The translations under genes and the position numbers were made by a program. Positions 34,401 to 46,400 of a DNA stretch of 64,000 nucleotides are shown piece after piece (positions within the stretch are counted from its first letter, which is position 1; each line of letters begins with the position of its first letter). This stretch comes from Acheta domesticus (lineage: Eukaryota > Arthropoda > Insecta > Orthoptera > Gryllidae), in the NCBI GenBank assembly GCA_031308135.1, contig JAHLJT010008756.1, positions 70,245,215 through 70,309,214 of the forward strand, read 5' to 3'. Under the pieces are notes generated by a model that worked only from the letters and a program-made list of their open reading frames with translations, searched no databases and was not told where the DNA came from.

Positions 34401-37400
34401 TTTTAGACAAAAAAATTATGTGAAAAGCATAAAAAAGAATTAATAAGTAATTAGATTTGGGGTTTGTTGTAAATAGGAATGCCAAACTCATGTGAATTGG
34501 TTTGCTCAAGGTCAACAGTAAGGATATGCCCTCTGAACTGAAACTTAAAGAAATGGATTGGCAACAAATTTGCTTTAGAAATAGTAGGTCTAGATATCCC
34601 AAAAGAATCTACGACAAAGTCGTTTATTCCTCATTTGCAGGAAATAAAGATCTAGCGTTTTAAAGTTTCTTTACTTCATTATACATAATCAGATATATTT
34701 TTTCCTCGAGGAAAACATATACGGTCGGTCGGTTGGTTGTATGTCCTTTACTCCTCGCTCTATCTCATACTCTCAATAATCTTAATACGTTTACTTCATT
34801 TATTGATATTTTGCGACAAACAGAATGGTTTCGGTGATATTTACACATTTTTTTCAGTTTTAAAATCAAGAGATGCTCATTAAGAAGGAAGAGAGACGCA
34901 TTATCAGATATGGGAATTTGGAAGTAAGAGATACATTTCTTTCTAGGTATAGTCACATAGACATGCTTATCACCTTGTTTTTGTCCGTACTATGGACATA
35001 TTTACGTTTCTAAATGTACCGTACATGTTACTTGTATTGCATGCCGTTTGACTTCCATCAAGAGTATTAATTAATAAATGTATTATGACAATAGTGAATA
35101 ATAGTATGAGGAAGAGAAGAATGAGGATAGAGGAAATATATCTCAAAAATATTTCATCTATTACAAAGCCCACTATCTTCAGTTCTAAATCTGAATCGTG
35201 TGGACTTACTGGTGTTACAACTCCATTGACACTCTTTTTGAGATATTGAGCTATGAGATATTTACTTGTTCGTCTGTAGGTTATATGAATAAGCCTACTG
35301 TATGTTTCGCGGAATATTGGGAGGATAAAGAGTTATACCAGCATAACAATGAGGTTGGTGGGCCAAATCGGTAGATGACGTTCTAAGAAAAGTTGTAAAC
35401 GAAAGCAATATACATGTATTAAATCAAATTAATGTTACTTTTGAGTCACATTCAGTTTACTTCATCTTCTTGAAATACGTCCTGTTACTACCTGTAGATC
35501 AGTAAAAAAGCGTGATAAACGCTTGAAACGAATGGAAACATATCAAGGCTATCCTGTTTGTTCTCATTAATCTCCCTTTGCGGTGATTAAACGGGATATT
35601 TAAGTTTTTGAAAACCTTAGTTCTTCCTCATCAATTGGAGGTTTGTGTGTTGTGAAGTTTACTATGTAGAAACCAATGTCTTGATTTAAGGTTTACTTGT
35701 GCATAATTATAAATGACTTCTATTTGACAAATCAAATCTTTTAATTTTTAGCTAGTTACAGGCACCATTCTGTTAATTTTTCTTCCTTCTTTTTACAGAC
35801 TTCTGAAGGTCGGAGTTGATGTTACTATTACTATTACACATAGGTAGTGCCTTAAATTTAATTCCTGTAAATAAAAAAAAGCGACATAATTATATTATTT
35901 TTGTTGTACTTAATACCAAATCTGGATCAAGCTGTTTACCATCATATCGTTTTCGACACTACAAATATCTCTAAAATCACTCATCAAGAGACTTGAAGAA
36001 AACCACGTACGTACCACTAGAATAGTACCACTATCAAAATAAATAGATTGCAATCTTCTGTGATTCACTTTTATTGCGACGATCTATGTCGTCCACAGAA
36101 CTTGGAGTTCTATGACTTTCGGAATAAATGTGTAATACTTGAGCGGAACTGAATATGTTGTTAACTCAATTTCTCAAGAAAATGAGAGTTGTACTACTAT
36201 TAAAATAATCCCTCTACATGTACTCACGTGCCACGAAGTAACCACAACATTCTCTATCACATTTCTGCTGCTTGACTTGGAAACTCATATTAGCTCGCAA
36301 TAAGGACTGCCAGGACGAGCAAGAGATTATTTGTCTTCCTAAAATAGTTCGATCACCAGGTTTTGAAGTCCATGATGCCCTCAGTGTCTATTACTTTTCT
36401 CATGAATATTTAGGCATTTCCACGCTGATAATACTAGTTCTTCTGTGCGAGGATCAGAAACTAGTTTTGGACTCTTTTCTCTTTTCCAGGCATCGGAATT
36501 TGTAATTGGCAATAGAACGCTTTATGCTGGACACGTTTCATTTGATCACTGATCTACAGCTTGAAGAATAACATAGAAAATGTATACTGTGATATTTTAT
36601 TATCACAATGTGATTAATTAAAGGACACGTGAATAAATTCCGTGGGACAGGTAAAATACAATTGTATTTTAAGTTGACCAATCAGAAAATTGGACGGTGT
36701 GCGATTTATCGAATGAGAGAGGCGGAGGAAGCAAAAGGAACGTATTTGGGTACAGTTCGCGCATGAAGCTGAGACAGATGACGCGCGCGAAAGATAAACA
36801 ACGAGGGAGATGGTGCTTAGGCGTGCTGGATACAGGACGCAAAATGTTGATCTCGTAACGGTGTTGAAAAAACGCGAATAGAAGTGTCGTAGAACTGTAG
36901 TGTTGATAACTCTCCGGGAATTTTGGAAGTATCGATGGGAAATATAGAAGTGCGTGTCTAAACACGGGCATTTTTTTCTGGTGTGGACTAATTGGAAACT
37001 GGAGGTGGAACGAATTCACGTCTTGGAGTAACGTCGATAAAGTGTGCTGTTCGACTACTACAAGGAAGTAAACGATGAGGAATGGTCGAAAATTAATAAA
37101 TGTAGGAAAATCAAGTTGTGTTTAAATTTTAAGAATTAATTTAATATTTGAAGGAAGTAAAATTGGGTAGGCATGCAACAGGGGAGGGAATGAAAAAAGC
37201 ATAATTTGTAAAGCAACAATGAGAGAGTGAGTATAATATTTTGTCAATGTTTTGGGTTCTAATTTTGTCATAAATTGGATGTTTGTATGTTTATGTGTGT
37301 ATTCGCAGTTTATAAGTAGCAAATGTTGCGGAAGTTGTTTTTATTAGTCGTAATAGTAAGAAGAAATTCCGACATAAACAAATACGTACGTAAATATTAC

Positions 37401-37640
37401 ATGCCGAGAGTCTGTATAGACGGCCTATCAAATCCGCTCAAATAATATTTTTTTCTATTGACGGCTTTTTCTCTCAAATATTGTTATTATTTCAATATAA
37501 TAAATAATGAAAAATGGTGCAGTCAGAGTAAAGAGTAAAAGAGGGGGAGGGGAAATCCAGCGGTCATAATGCCTCAACTCTTTTACGAACAAAAGTGGAC
37601 TTATTTCCCTTTGAAAATCATCGATTCAATTCGGATGAGT
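31431..37640. other. long AT-rich region without supported genes
   Basis: Six kilobases with only short frames. 36660-37000 is somewhat less AT-rich and contains a 116-codon minus frame (36669-37019) without recognisable domains. 32640-32980 carries paired short frames on both strands. No repeat of the families described here was noticed. Confidence 0.4.
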
Positions 37641-37900
37641 ATGTACAGCTATCCTGACTATTACGAAATGTCAAAATCCTTTCGATCTTCACGTCACTCA
37701 GCCGCGCACTCCGACGCGCCATGTGGCGCGGGTGAGCGCAGTCGCGGGTGAGCGGGGCGTAAATCTCGGGCGGCGGACGCGAAAGCGCGGGAGTCGCCGC
37801 GGCCGAGCAGAGGAGCCGCCGTCGTAAAGCTCGCCGCTCCGGCCGCTCCTCGCGATGATGTGGGAACTCACTCAAAGTGCAAGTGAATGTACCTGCACGG
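37640..37900. promoter_or_regulatory. CpG island
   Basis: An abrupt GC/CpG-rich segment in AT-rich surroundings (CGGCGGACGCGAAAGCGCGG near 37770). Two GGGTGAGC words (37728, 37746) could be weak splice donors after short GC-rich leader exons. Open frames on the minus strand are composition-driven. CpG-island promoter inferred. Confidence 0.4.
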
Positions 37901-37960
37901 GCATTGGAGTGAACTCTTGCGAAGGGATGCATACGTTGAATCATTTCTAATGAATTTGTT

Positions 37961-38045
37961 ACGCAAATAGCCACAAATAGAGATTGTTTATTATTATTTA
38001 CGCAAATAGCCACAGACTAGAGGTTGTGAATTATTATTTACGCAA
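37961..38045. repeat. 39-bp tandem repeat, 2.2 units
   Basis: ACGCAAATAGCCACA starts at 37961 and 38000; the third start at 38040 is ACGCAACTG. Each unit ends in TTATTATTT. Confidence 0.85.
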
Positions 38046-38090
38046 CTGACATTAATTTATCTTGGTTATTGCCCTTTATTTAATTAACAA

Positions 38091-38316
38091 CCTTATTTTG
38101 TAAATGCACAGAAATTAAACGTCACTGTATGTTCTGCTTGTAACAATTCATTATTGCAACTGATTTTACAACATAATTCAAAAAATGAAAATATTTATCT
38201 GATATTTTTTACTTTTTTTATCTAATTTTACTCGTATTTTAGAAACAGTTTCAATAAATAATTGTTATCAACAAAAAAACAGTGACGTTCAATATCTGTG
38301 CATTTACAAAACAAGA
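38091..38316. mobile_element. imperfect inverted repeat, likely small MITE
   Basis: The left arm 38093-38150 and the complement of 38258-38314 share TTTTGTAAATGCACAGA, ACGTCACTGT and TAACAATT in order. Arms are about 55-60 bp with few mismatches around a 105-bp AT-rich centre. No target duplication is certain, so superfamily is unknown; a hairpin-forming RNA is an alternative. Confidence 0.6.
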
Positions 38317-39106
38317 TTTTTAATGGAATATGAGATATTGAATAATACAACTTAAAAATTCGTGGCTCTGCACGAGAGCTGCTTACAATGGGAAAAGTAG
38401 ATTTAAGGTTACTTGTGTTTCTTGATATGGGACAAATCTCTGAGAAAATGTTTTAGCAATGGGTTCTGTAAGCCTATTGTAATAGTATAGTATTTCCATA
38501 TGAGGATCTAAAATTTACTATGTATCGAAAAATAATGGAACCGAACTAACTTTAATGAAAATTAACTATTACCGTCAAATCTATTGATTGGTATGGATGA
38601 ACAGAATGAAAATAAATGAAATAAACGTAGCACAGATGTGAGTCTCAACATTATCGATACTTTTGAAATTAAATGTCTCAAAATATTACATACATTCAAA
38701 CAGAATGGATGAAGTGTGATGACCAAACATGCAACCAGTTCTGTAGAGAAGTTGAGTAAGACGGTGATCAAGAAGGAAACGGGAGTCGAAGGCGATTGCC
38801 AGAATGAGTGCTCTACTGATAAACTGCAGAAGACTGCAACGGCCGACTGAATTGAAGAACGTGGTGGCAAAATATTGATATAAAATACTCGCAATGCTGC
38901 CACTTCCACTACTTCAATAATTGATTATATTTTTGCGTAGCAAATTGAATATAATTTTCTTATTTATTGTTTCAGCAATATATTGTAGAATTTGTCCATT
39001 ATTTAGTGGAGATATTTAAGTTTATTTTCTGTAACAATGATAGTAAAGACATGTCAATGACTTTCAATTTGTAAGAATTCTAATCCTATTGCATGGATCT
39101 TTGCAG

Positions 39107-39236
39107 GTGAGAGTGGTTGATGTATTTTCCGGTGCTGACGTGAGGTTCTCTTACGTTGTACCAAGAGTAGCCAGGGTAATAAATAACTTGTCTCTAACAG
39201 GAAGTAATTGGAGGCAGAAGGAGTTCGAGCTAATAG
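39107..39236 (+). other. candidate internal exon (130 nt)
   Basis: TTTGCAG ends at 39106 and GTAAGT begins at 39237, giving a phase 0-to-1 exon. It is open across all 43 codons with balanced composition (contains DVFSGADVRFSYVVPRVARV and NWRQKEFELI). Both splice dinucleotides and the +1 to +6 donor match consensus; the polypyrimidine tract is modest. No protein family recognised. This is the best exon candidate in the window, but one 130-nt exon is easily produced by chance. Confidence 0.35.
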
Positions 39237-39689
39237 GTAAGTGGCGGTTTTTTTCCCGCAGTCATAAGTCTTCTAATAATCATACTGCAGATATGAATTA
39301 TCTATCCGCATTTGTCATTTCGTTTCCTAAATTGTGAGATGTTTGATCAGAAATGTTTTGCAAATTAGAATATCAAGAATAGTATTTAAAATATTTCTCA
39401 TTGTGACAAATTTAAATGTTTTTAATAGTTGCTTCGTCAAACGGTTTATCACAAATCCTTACCCAATATAAAAAAATTGTAAGAGAATAATTAGCGCAGA
39501 AAGTAAAAACGACTACTAACCATCAGAGTCCCCCAATATTCTCTGTCAACATGTTACATTTTGATAAATATTCTCATTACTATTTAGTTTGTATAAATTC
39601 ATTAAGAGTCGGTAACTAAAAACATTACGTTGTTCTTAGGATTGAGAAGATGGAGATGTAATTAATTTGATACTTTACTTCAAATATTT

Positions 39690-40016
39690 CTTTTTGATGG
39701 CTTATAACCTGCGAGCTAGATTTCCATGATACAATTTCGGGTTCGATTCCCGGACGGGGCAAAAATAGAGCTATCGCGTTCCATTACAATTGTTTCAGTT
39801 TCTATAGCTGTTCGACAAAAGAAAATTCACATGTAGTCCATCTATGTTGGATACGGTGATGGGAATAGGTTGTGCTCGCCACATGTCTCGTTTTTTCCTC
39901 GGTGGGGATAATAAATAAAAACAAGGCTCAGGATTGGGAACACTTCTAGCTGGTAAAATTTGGATTAATCCGACCCTAAAATGCCAAATACATACACACA
40001 TACTTCAAATATTACG

Positions 40017-40085
<69 letters not shown>

Positions 40086-40086
40086 T
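39690..40086 (+). mobile_element. tRNA-derived SINE with (TAA)n tail
   Basis: GGTTCGATTCC (39740-39750) is a perfect pol III B box inside TTTCGGGTTCGATTCCCGG, with a self-pairing T stem. A TGGCTTATAACC A-box-like word lies at 39698, 41 bp upstream. About 270 bp of body follows, then a perfect (TAA)n tail at 40018-40086. This is the most complete SINE structure in the window. Confidence 0.75.
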
Positions 40087-40179
40087 TATAATACTCGTAG
40101 AAACATTGATTTAAATTTCACTTCTCACCAAAAAAAATTGGGCGTCCACAACATTATCCATCCAACTTCTAACTCCTTA

Positions 40180-40600
40180 CTTCTCAACCCCGCCACCTGG
40201 GACGCCACCATCGCTCCGCATGCGTCTCATTGAGACGTCCTCTGGATCCGAACTCAGGACGAGCCGCGGCGCCCCGCAGCGATATCCGACGGCCGCGACA
40301 GCGATGAAGGAAGGATATAAAAAAAGCTGTAAGTGGTTTTGTGTCGTCGACGTCGCGTTGTTGCGTCGAGATGTCGGCAATAAATCTTTAGAGGGCGGCT
40401 CCGGCCAAGAGAGCCTTTCTTTTCCTATGCGGCATTATCTCGGATGGCTCCGAAAGTGCATGCGTTCCGGAACGACGTAGGGGATATGGCGTAAATCTTA
40501 ACGCGCGCGGGAGGGGTAGTGACGATGGATACGGGCGAGTAAACCGACCGGTGGAACGTTGAACTCTCCACGGAAGATCAGTGTTGTTAACCTCTGCTGA
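40180..40600. other. GC-rich island
   Basis: CpG-containing stretch (GAGCCGCGGCGCCCCGCAGC near 40261). The 86-codon plus frame 40220-40480 and the minus frame 40177-40380 overlap; neither has a domain. Possible promoter or exon. Confidence 0.25.
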
Positions 40601-41715
40601 GTGAGGTGGTACACCTGATTCACTGTTTCGTAAAACGGAATTCGCGACTGTATGAGTGACAAATCACGATGTTGTAGAATGGGATGTAGATGGTGAAATT
40701 AAATCATTTTTGAGGAAAGAAAGTGTAATGCAATGAATCCTACGAACATTTCTCGTCATTCACAACTTACTTCGGATATATTCAGTATAATATTAGGATA
40801 TAATTTATAATATCCGAACATTCAATACTCATTTGTAAGTATCATATGCAATCGCCCCGAATGAATCAAGCTAGCAGGTACCTCAGAAAAACTCTTAATT
40901 TAAATCCTCCTCACTCCGTCTGAATTTTTTTCTGTTCACTTTCGGCAATTATTACCTTTTTCCGGAATTTCACAGGATTGAAGAAAGATGTGCTCCACGA
41001 ATCAACTCACATTACAGCTTTTTTTATGGATCTTTAAATAATTTAGTGTCATATATAATTTGTTATTATTGATCGATCACAGTTCTTTTATTAAAAGCAT
41101 CCCGGTATCATACTCAAAAAAAAATGGGAATGGTCGCGTGGGGGAGAATAATGTTTTAATTTTGCAGCGTATCTAATAAGTATTCCTAATAAAATGTAAT
41201 GAGCTAAAAAGGTGGTGGTAAGTGTAGTTACAGGTTTCAGTTAGAATAGGAAAAATGAAGATCAATGCTTAGATACAAAATACGGGTATCAATGAAAATT
41301 ACACTTCTACAAAAAAAAATAATTTTTTTTTCTATTTCTTGTGAAAAACGTTGTGATTCTTATAGTAATTTCAAAGGTGAATCCAAATCTGTTTTCAATT
41401 TTTCTGTCAAGGATAGTTTAACCGGAATTCTAATTTTTATCTTTCGGTACTCTATAAATGTAAACTTTTATTTCGGAATTCAAGAAATAACAATAAAATA
41501 ATTTACAGTGACCTTGATGATTAATTTCAGTTACATACTCTCACTCTATCATATTAGGAAAGCCGAGGAAGGTGTTGTCAGAGGCAATATTCACAAAAGA
41601 ATTCAGTTTGTAGCATGTATTTTAAAGGAAAACATACAGAAAAAGAGAAAATGATACAAATGTGGCAACAACAAATTATATATCTTATTTTTTTCTTTTG
41701 TAACAAGTTTCTAGT
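40601..41715. other. unannotated AT-rich stretch
   Basis: Short frames only; no features recognised. Confidence 0.4.
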
Positions 41716-41768
41716 CTATAATGATACTACAGCAATGATCAAGTCTATAATGATACTACAGCAATAGT
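41713..41768. repeat. 29-bp tandem duplication
   Basis: AGTCTATAATGATACTACAG is repeated at 41713 and 41742 with the following CAAT; it lies at the C-terminal edge of the pseudogene. Confidence 0.9.
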
Positions 41769-42270
41769 CAGGCAATATTGTAGGCATCCACTTCCCTTCG
41801 TATCTTTTTTCCATCGTAGATATATATTTAGGGAATCTCTCTTCGTGTTGGTCCGATTCATCGGTGCAACTCTCTGGGAAGAAGTCAATATGAGAAAACA
41901 TGAAATGTACTATTAAAGACACTTTGCTGCCAATTTCTTGATAAGCTTTGATCGTCTGATTCACTATTTCCTTGTAATTTTCAGCTCTTTTTCTTCCAAG
42001 GACGTTTTCTTACACGTTCTTGAAACGTATCCATGTTCGCGCTTCTGCATCAGTGAGGCATGTTTCAAAATTTCTATCTCAAGTTCTCTGATCTGAGGGC
42101 CTACAAATACACCTTCTTTTATCTTTGCTGCTGAAATAAGAGGAAAGCCTCTAGCTGGATAAGATGGTAAAAAGTGCCCCCGCTTGAAATCGAAGTGTGA
42201 ATCTTTCCTGAGGATTGTTACCACGAAATACATTTCTTCATGGACTTATAAATTCCTGCCCCCCTCACAT
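41716..42270 (-). pseudogene. decayed repetitive arthropod protein gene (transposon-associated)
   Basis: Two minus-strand frames carry successive parts of one protein type found in many copies in arthropod genomes. The upstream part (42233-41964) has SAAKIKEGVFVGPQIREL. The downstream part (41964-41716) has SLIVHFMFSHIDFFPE, then HEERFPKYISTMEKRYEGKW and PDYC. The frame changes between them, stops and substitutions occur, and the middle segment is shortened. My memory of the family is of a multicopy, poorly characterised gene associated with mobile DNA; its biochemical role is unknown to me. Clearly non-functional. Confidence 0.7.
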
Positions 42271-43064
42271 CCGCCGTAATAACGAAAACCATGTTTTATT
42301 AATTTTATTTTTTTCACTGACTCCGTCGCATAAATTTTCATGGAAAATAATGGCTATTTCTGTAAAATTTACTGAATTTTTCAAAAATAATTTTTAAAAT
42401 TTTATTAGCCGCGAAATTCAACCTTTTAAATGGATTTGAAAATTTTGGATTTTTTTAAGAAAGTTGTTATTCCACCGGGACACGAGAAAATTCTCAAATG
42501 TTGCCCTAAAAATCATCTATCTTCTGGAATTTTTTCAGATTTGTATGATTGGTGCGCCATGTCTAAAAAATTAAAATACATATTTCCGTCTCATTTGGCG
42601 TATTTTCATGTATATAGAACTTTATAGAAACATGTAATTACAATTTTATTTGTTTTCTAGCCACGGTATTTACAATATTAAAAGGATAATATCAGTAAAT
42701 AATTTTGCCAATAATATTTTGACCGTTAGATATCATCGCATCAGATGGTGAACAAGTTTGTTCAGTTATTTTTAATAACTTGAGAAGTTCGAAATATTAT
42801 CAATTATAAAGAATTGACTTTAATGTAAGTGAGAATTTCTTGAGAATTTTAGATGCAGTTGGGTATACTAACAAGATAAATAACAGGTTAAACAGAATTA
42901 AGTAGTAATTTTCTTAGCAAATGCTACAAAATGTTAAATCTTAATTTCTATCTTCTTTTTGCGTGTATTTTACATATCTTGCGGCCATCTCTCGCACCCC
43001 AATCTCGCATCCCAATCGCGTCTCTATCATTCCAGTCATTATCTTCTACATCTCTTCTTTGCAT
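42271..43064. other. unannotated AT-rich stretch
   Basis: No features recognised apart from short AT-driven frames. Confidence 0.4.
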
Positions 43065-43124
43065 GTCTTTAAAAATCTGGTTTTGCCTTCCTCTGTCTTT
43101 AAAAATCTGGTTTGGTCATCCTCT
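43065..43124. repeat. 30-bp tandem duplication
   Basis: GTCTTTAAAAATCTGGTTT occurs at 43065 and 43095, each followed by a CNTCCTCT-type end. Confidence 0.9.
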
Positions 43125-43146
43125 CTAGGTCTACCTCTTTGTCTTT

Positions 43147-43790
43147 TTGTCTAAAGGAAACCACTCACAAACCTTTCTAGGCCATCTCCACAATCAAGCC
43201 TTTTCACATGACCGAACCATTTCAGACTTCGTGTTTCCAATTCATTTATGATTGATTTTTGAACCTGCATAAGCTGAACAATTTCCTCATTTCTAATATG
43301 TTCCATTTTAGGTACTCCACAACTTCTTCTTAAAAAGTTCATTTGTCGACTCATTAATTTTTCTCTTTCTCTCTTTCTTAATTTCCATGTTCTTGATCCA
43401 TACAGTGTTATACTTTGTTTGACAGAGTCAAAAAATCTTTCTTAGTAGATTTGGATTTCTTTTCCACAGAGCAGCGAGTTTAACTTTATAATGGATTGTC
43501 GTCCTTGTGTAATTTGTGAAGCAATATATTTTCTGGGATGTAATTCCACTCAAATGTTTAATTTCAAGGCATGCTTCTATCTGATCTCTATTTATTGGTA
43601 AATGATTACTGTTCTTCTCTGCCATTACCATATATTTTGTTTTGAGGAAATTTGTCTTTAATCCTGCTTTTTTTGTTTCCGCAAGCTTTCGCGTCGTATA
43701 CTCCATGTCAAACTCACTTGATCATCAGCAAATAATAATGTAGGAAGGCAATCTTCATCAATGTATATTCCCAGATCTCTTAATTTTTAC
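43147..43790 (-). mobile_element. LINE reverse transcriptase fragment
   Basis: The minus strand reads, from 43790, DLGIYIDEDCLPTLLFADDQ with the FADD catalytic motif of reverse transcriptase at 43718-43732. After a frameshift come RKLAETKKAGLKTNFLKTKYM (43706-43630) and the thumb/tail region. After another shift and stops come IRNEEIVQLMQ and RSLKWFGHVKRL (43354-43151), the characteristic tail of jockey/RTE-like arthropod LINEs. The thumb segment between is partly deleted. It is a 5'-truncated, inactivated copy, unrelated to the element at 24712-26110. Confidence 0.82.
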
Positions 43791-44095
43791 ACACGTATCT
43801 CACTTTTTATGCTATAAAATGCTATAGACTTGTTTTCAAAATGGGATTTTTTTAAAACTTAAACTGCTAAACTCTGCTATCACTTGTCATGTACGTTAAA
43901 AAGCTTAGGTGAATTAAAAAACGGAAGAAAATGTTTCAGCAAAAAAGAATGGCGTGTGCTCTTCCCACTTTTTTTCTAGTCAGTACAGAAAGAACTAGAA
44001 CTAACCATATATGCCTAAATAGAGTAGGCCAAGAGAAATGAATTTTGTTCAAGAGAAAAGAAAAGAACGAGAGAAGAAATAACAAAAAGTGCAGT
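43791..44095. other. unannotated spacer
   Basis: AT-rich, then purine-rich near 44050-44095; no features recognised. Confidence 0.4.
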
Positions 44096-44560
44096 GTGAT
44101 TGAGTGCTGAACCCAGACATCAATGGAGGTCGAACAGGCGTCGAGGGTACGTCACCTCAAAACTTTCACTCACCATGCGACGTATTTACAGCCCTTGGGG
44201 CGGGCCATTTCTTCAGCTAATGTGCTCGGCTGTCGGATCCCACGCGTCCCCCCGCCGACCTTTACCGATCTTCGGAACGCGGACAACGCGTTTGCCCAGG
44301 GCGACCTCCGCCGGAGAAAGGGGCCACGGGGCGGGCGTGGGGGCATGGCGGTGGGGCTTGACAAGCAGGTGCTGCCGAGAGCCCGCCCGTGCGCCCGCCG
44401 CCGTTCACGTGTCTCAGCGTCGACGCTCAGATGTTCCCCGGCGGACGGCGCGTAAATTGTCGTGGTCACCGGGTCTCAAAGGTCGAGCGGCCGGTGCGAT
44501 GCCAGGCGATGCGAAGAAGTAGGAGGGGAGTCGGGTGTTTGGGGGGAAGGCAGCGGAAGG
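44096..44560. promoter_or_regulatory. CpG island with overlapping frames
   Basis: GC-rich with many CpG. Plus frames 44100-44522 and 44123-44455 and minus frame 44170-44469 all overlap, so no coding choice can be made. The abrupt edge with AT-rich DNA and the dense CpG fit a promoter or first exon. 44520-44680 continues as GA-rich DNA. Confidence 0.35.
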
Positions 44561-44689
44561 TGTGGGCTGGGAAGGCGATGATTGAAGAAGTGGTGGAGAT
44601 GGAAGAATGGGATGGAAATGGCGTCAGTGAGGATCAGAGAAACAAGGAAGAGAATTCACAGAACAAGAGGAAAGAGAATTAAAAAGAAT

Positions 44690-45387
44690 GAAATGGTGAA
44701 GTAAAGAATCAAGAATCATGTAACAGTAAACGTGCATTTGGAAAACTAAACATGAGATTATAATACATAAAAAGTAAAAATTCACATTTTTTTCAGTGAC
44801 AAAATGTACAATAAAGCACACAAATAGAATAATTAAATATTAATAAATGTAATTATCTGTAAAAAGTACATGCAAATCAAACGTGGTAATTGTAAATGAT
44901 CTAAATATATAAATGACACAAGAAAATATTAAAAAAATAAAGTGTTTCTCTTTGGAATGGAAAATAAATTGTAACTGTACACAAAAAAGAAAGCAATACA
45001 AATTAAAATTGATTAAAAAGAAGAGAATTACATACTAATAACCCTTACAGTAACAAAATATTTTGTTGATACGATGGCTCGATAAGACATTAAAAATAGT
45101 TTTTAAGTTGAAATCCAGGAGAAAGAGGTGAACGCAAAGGAAGATAAGGAGGTGAAAATGAGAAAAATAAGGAGAATATGAGGAGATACCTACTTGAAAG
45201 GAAGTGAAGCATGGAGAGGGAGAAAAGAGAAAAAGGGGCGAAAGTAGGAAACTGCAAGAGGCAGGAAGGGAGTGTAACAGAAAGAGAGATGAGTGGTAGG
45301 CACAATGAAGGAAACCCAGAGTGGAGACGACTTATACTCCAACCGAGACGACAACAGCGGCATCGACCACGCAGTCGGGGACTCCAG
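44690..45387. other. AT-rich then purine-rich DNA
   Basis: 44690-45090 is AT-rich without features. 45110-45300 is GA-rich. 45293-45392 has higher complexity, with a plus-strand frame containing SGDDLYSNRDDNSGIDHAVG that is cut by the Transib-type insertion. Confidence 0.35.
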
Positions 45388-45392
45388 CGTCG

Positions 45393-46017
45393 CACAGTGG
45401 GCTGAAATGGGCCGAAATGCGAGCTTTGGAAGAAAAAACAAAATTCTCAGAAATAGTACCAACACCAAATATAATTTTTAAAATACATTTTGCGTCATAA
45501 AACGTAATAAAGACTTTGAAGGGATATTCCAGAATTTTCAAGTGTTGCTTTTACTTTGTGAAATATTCAAAGCAAGTTAAAACAATCCGTTTCATCTGCT
45601 TCATAAATGTTCATAAGAATTCTCAGATATAAAAATTGAAATCCAATGACCTTTTAGAAATATATTCCCCGAAATATTCACCGCGTCGAATTCGTCACTT
45701 TAATTTTACCATTGGATAGCAAATTCGAAATTCGACACCTCTGAAACCCAATGGTATACATTCCTATAATTTATTTTGTACACCTTTCTATTTCGATTAT
45801 GCCTGTGTTCCTTTGGAATCTCCGTCAAAAAAGCACGAAAATAATTATTAAAAATTAGAGTGGCGCCATCTGCCATTTATATTTTTTTACAACAAATAGT
45901 TATGTTAGATCTCATATTAAATATCTGTAGCCCACAACAACATTTTTAACGCGTTATTTTAACAGAATTACACGTGAAATCCAATGCGCGCGTTTCAGAC
46001 CATTTCAGCCCACTGTG
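45393..46017. mobile_element. non-autonomous Transib-type element
   Basis: Inverted termini start CACAGTGGGCTGAAATGG on both ends and continue imperfectly for about 38 bp. The 625-bp element is flanked on both sides by CGTCG (45388-45392 and 46018-46022). Transib transposons are known for 5-bp CGNCG-type target duplications and CAC-initial ends resembling the RAG recombination signal heptamer; this element shows exactly CACAGTG. The interior is AT-rich and has no transposase frame. GC-rich DNA on both flanks was evidently contiguous before insertion. Confidence 0.88.
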
Positions 46018-46400
46018 CGTCGTACCGCACCCCCTCTACCTTCTCTTCCTATCCCTCCCTACTCCCCCCCCCCCCACACACACACAATTTATCGAGGCGA
46101 CGCGTTTTCTGTCAGGCAGCGCGCGCCGGTGCGCGCGAGAACGCGTCTTCCTGATTTACAGACACCTCTCCCTCCGCCCCCTCCCCCCGACCCGCCTCCT
46201 CTTCGCTTTAATGAGGCGATCGCCCGCCCGCCCGCCTGGCGCGGTGTCGCGGTCTTCCTCCTCGCGGGTCGTCGGGTCGCGCCCCGGTCCGGCCCCAGAC
46301 CGTCGCTTCCGCGTCTCCGCTACCTTCGCCGCGACGGCCATGATGCACGAAGACGAACGGACGAGTATTGCACTGGGTCCAGCGGTAGCCGACTAGTGAT
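46018..46400. promoter_or_regulatory. CpG island, interrupted by the Transib-type insertion
   Basis: GC/CpG-rich with a C run at 46063-46072. Frames on both strands overlap (45974-46396, 46015-46407 plus; 46208-46474 minus) and are Arg/Pro-rich. Removing 45393-46017 plus one CGTCG joins it to the GC-rich DNA at 45340-45392. Confidence 0.35.

Noticed and set aside
36669..37019. 116-codon minus-strand frame
   Set aside because: No domain, no splice or promoter evidence; length alone is not enough.
44100..44522. 140-codon plus-strand frame in a CpG island
   Set aside because: Competing frames of similar length on both strands; no recognisable domain.
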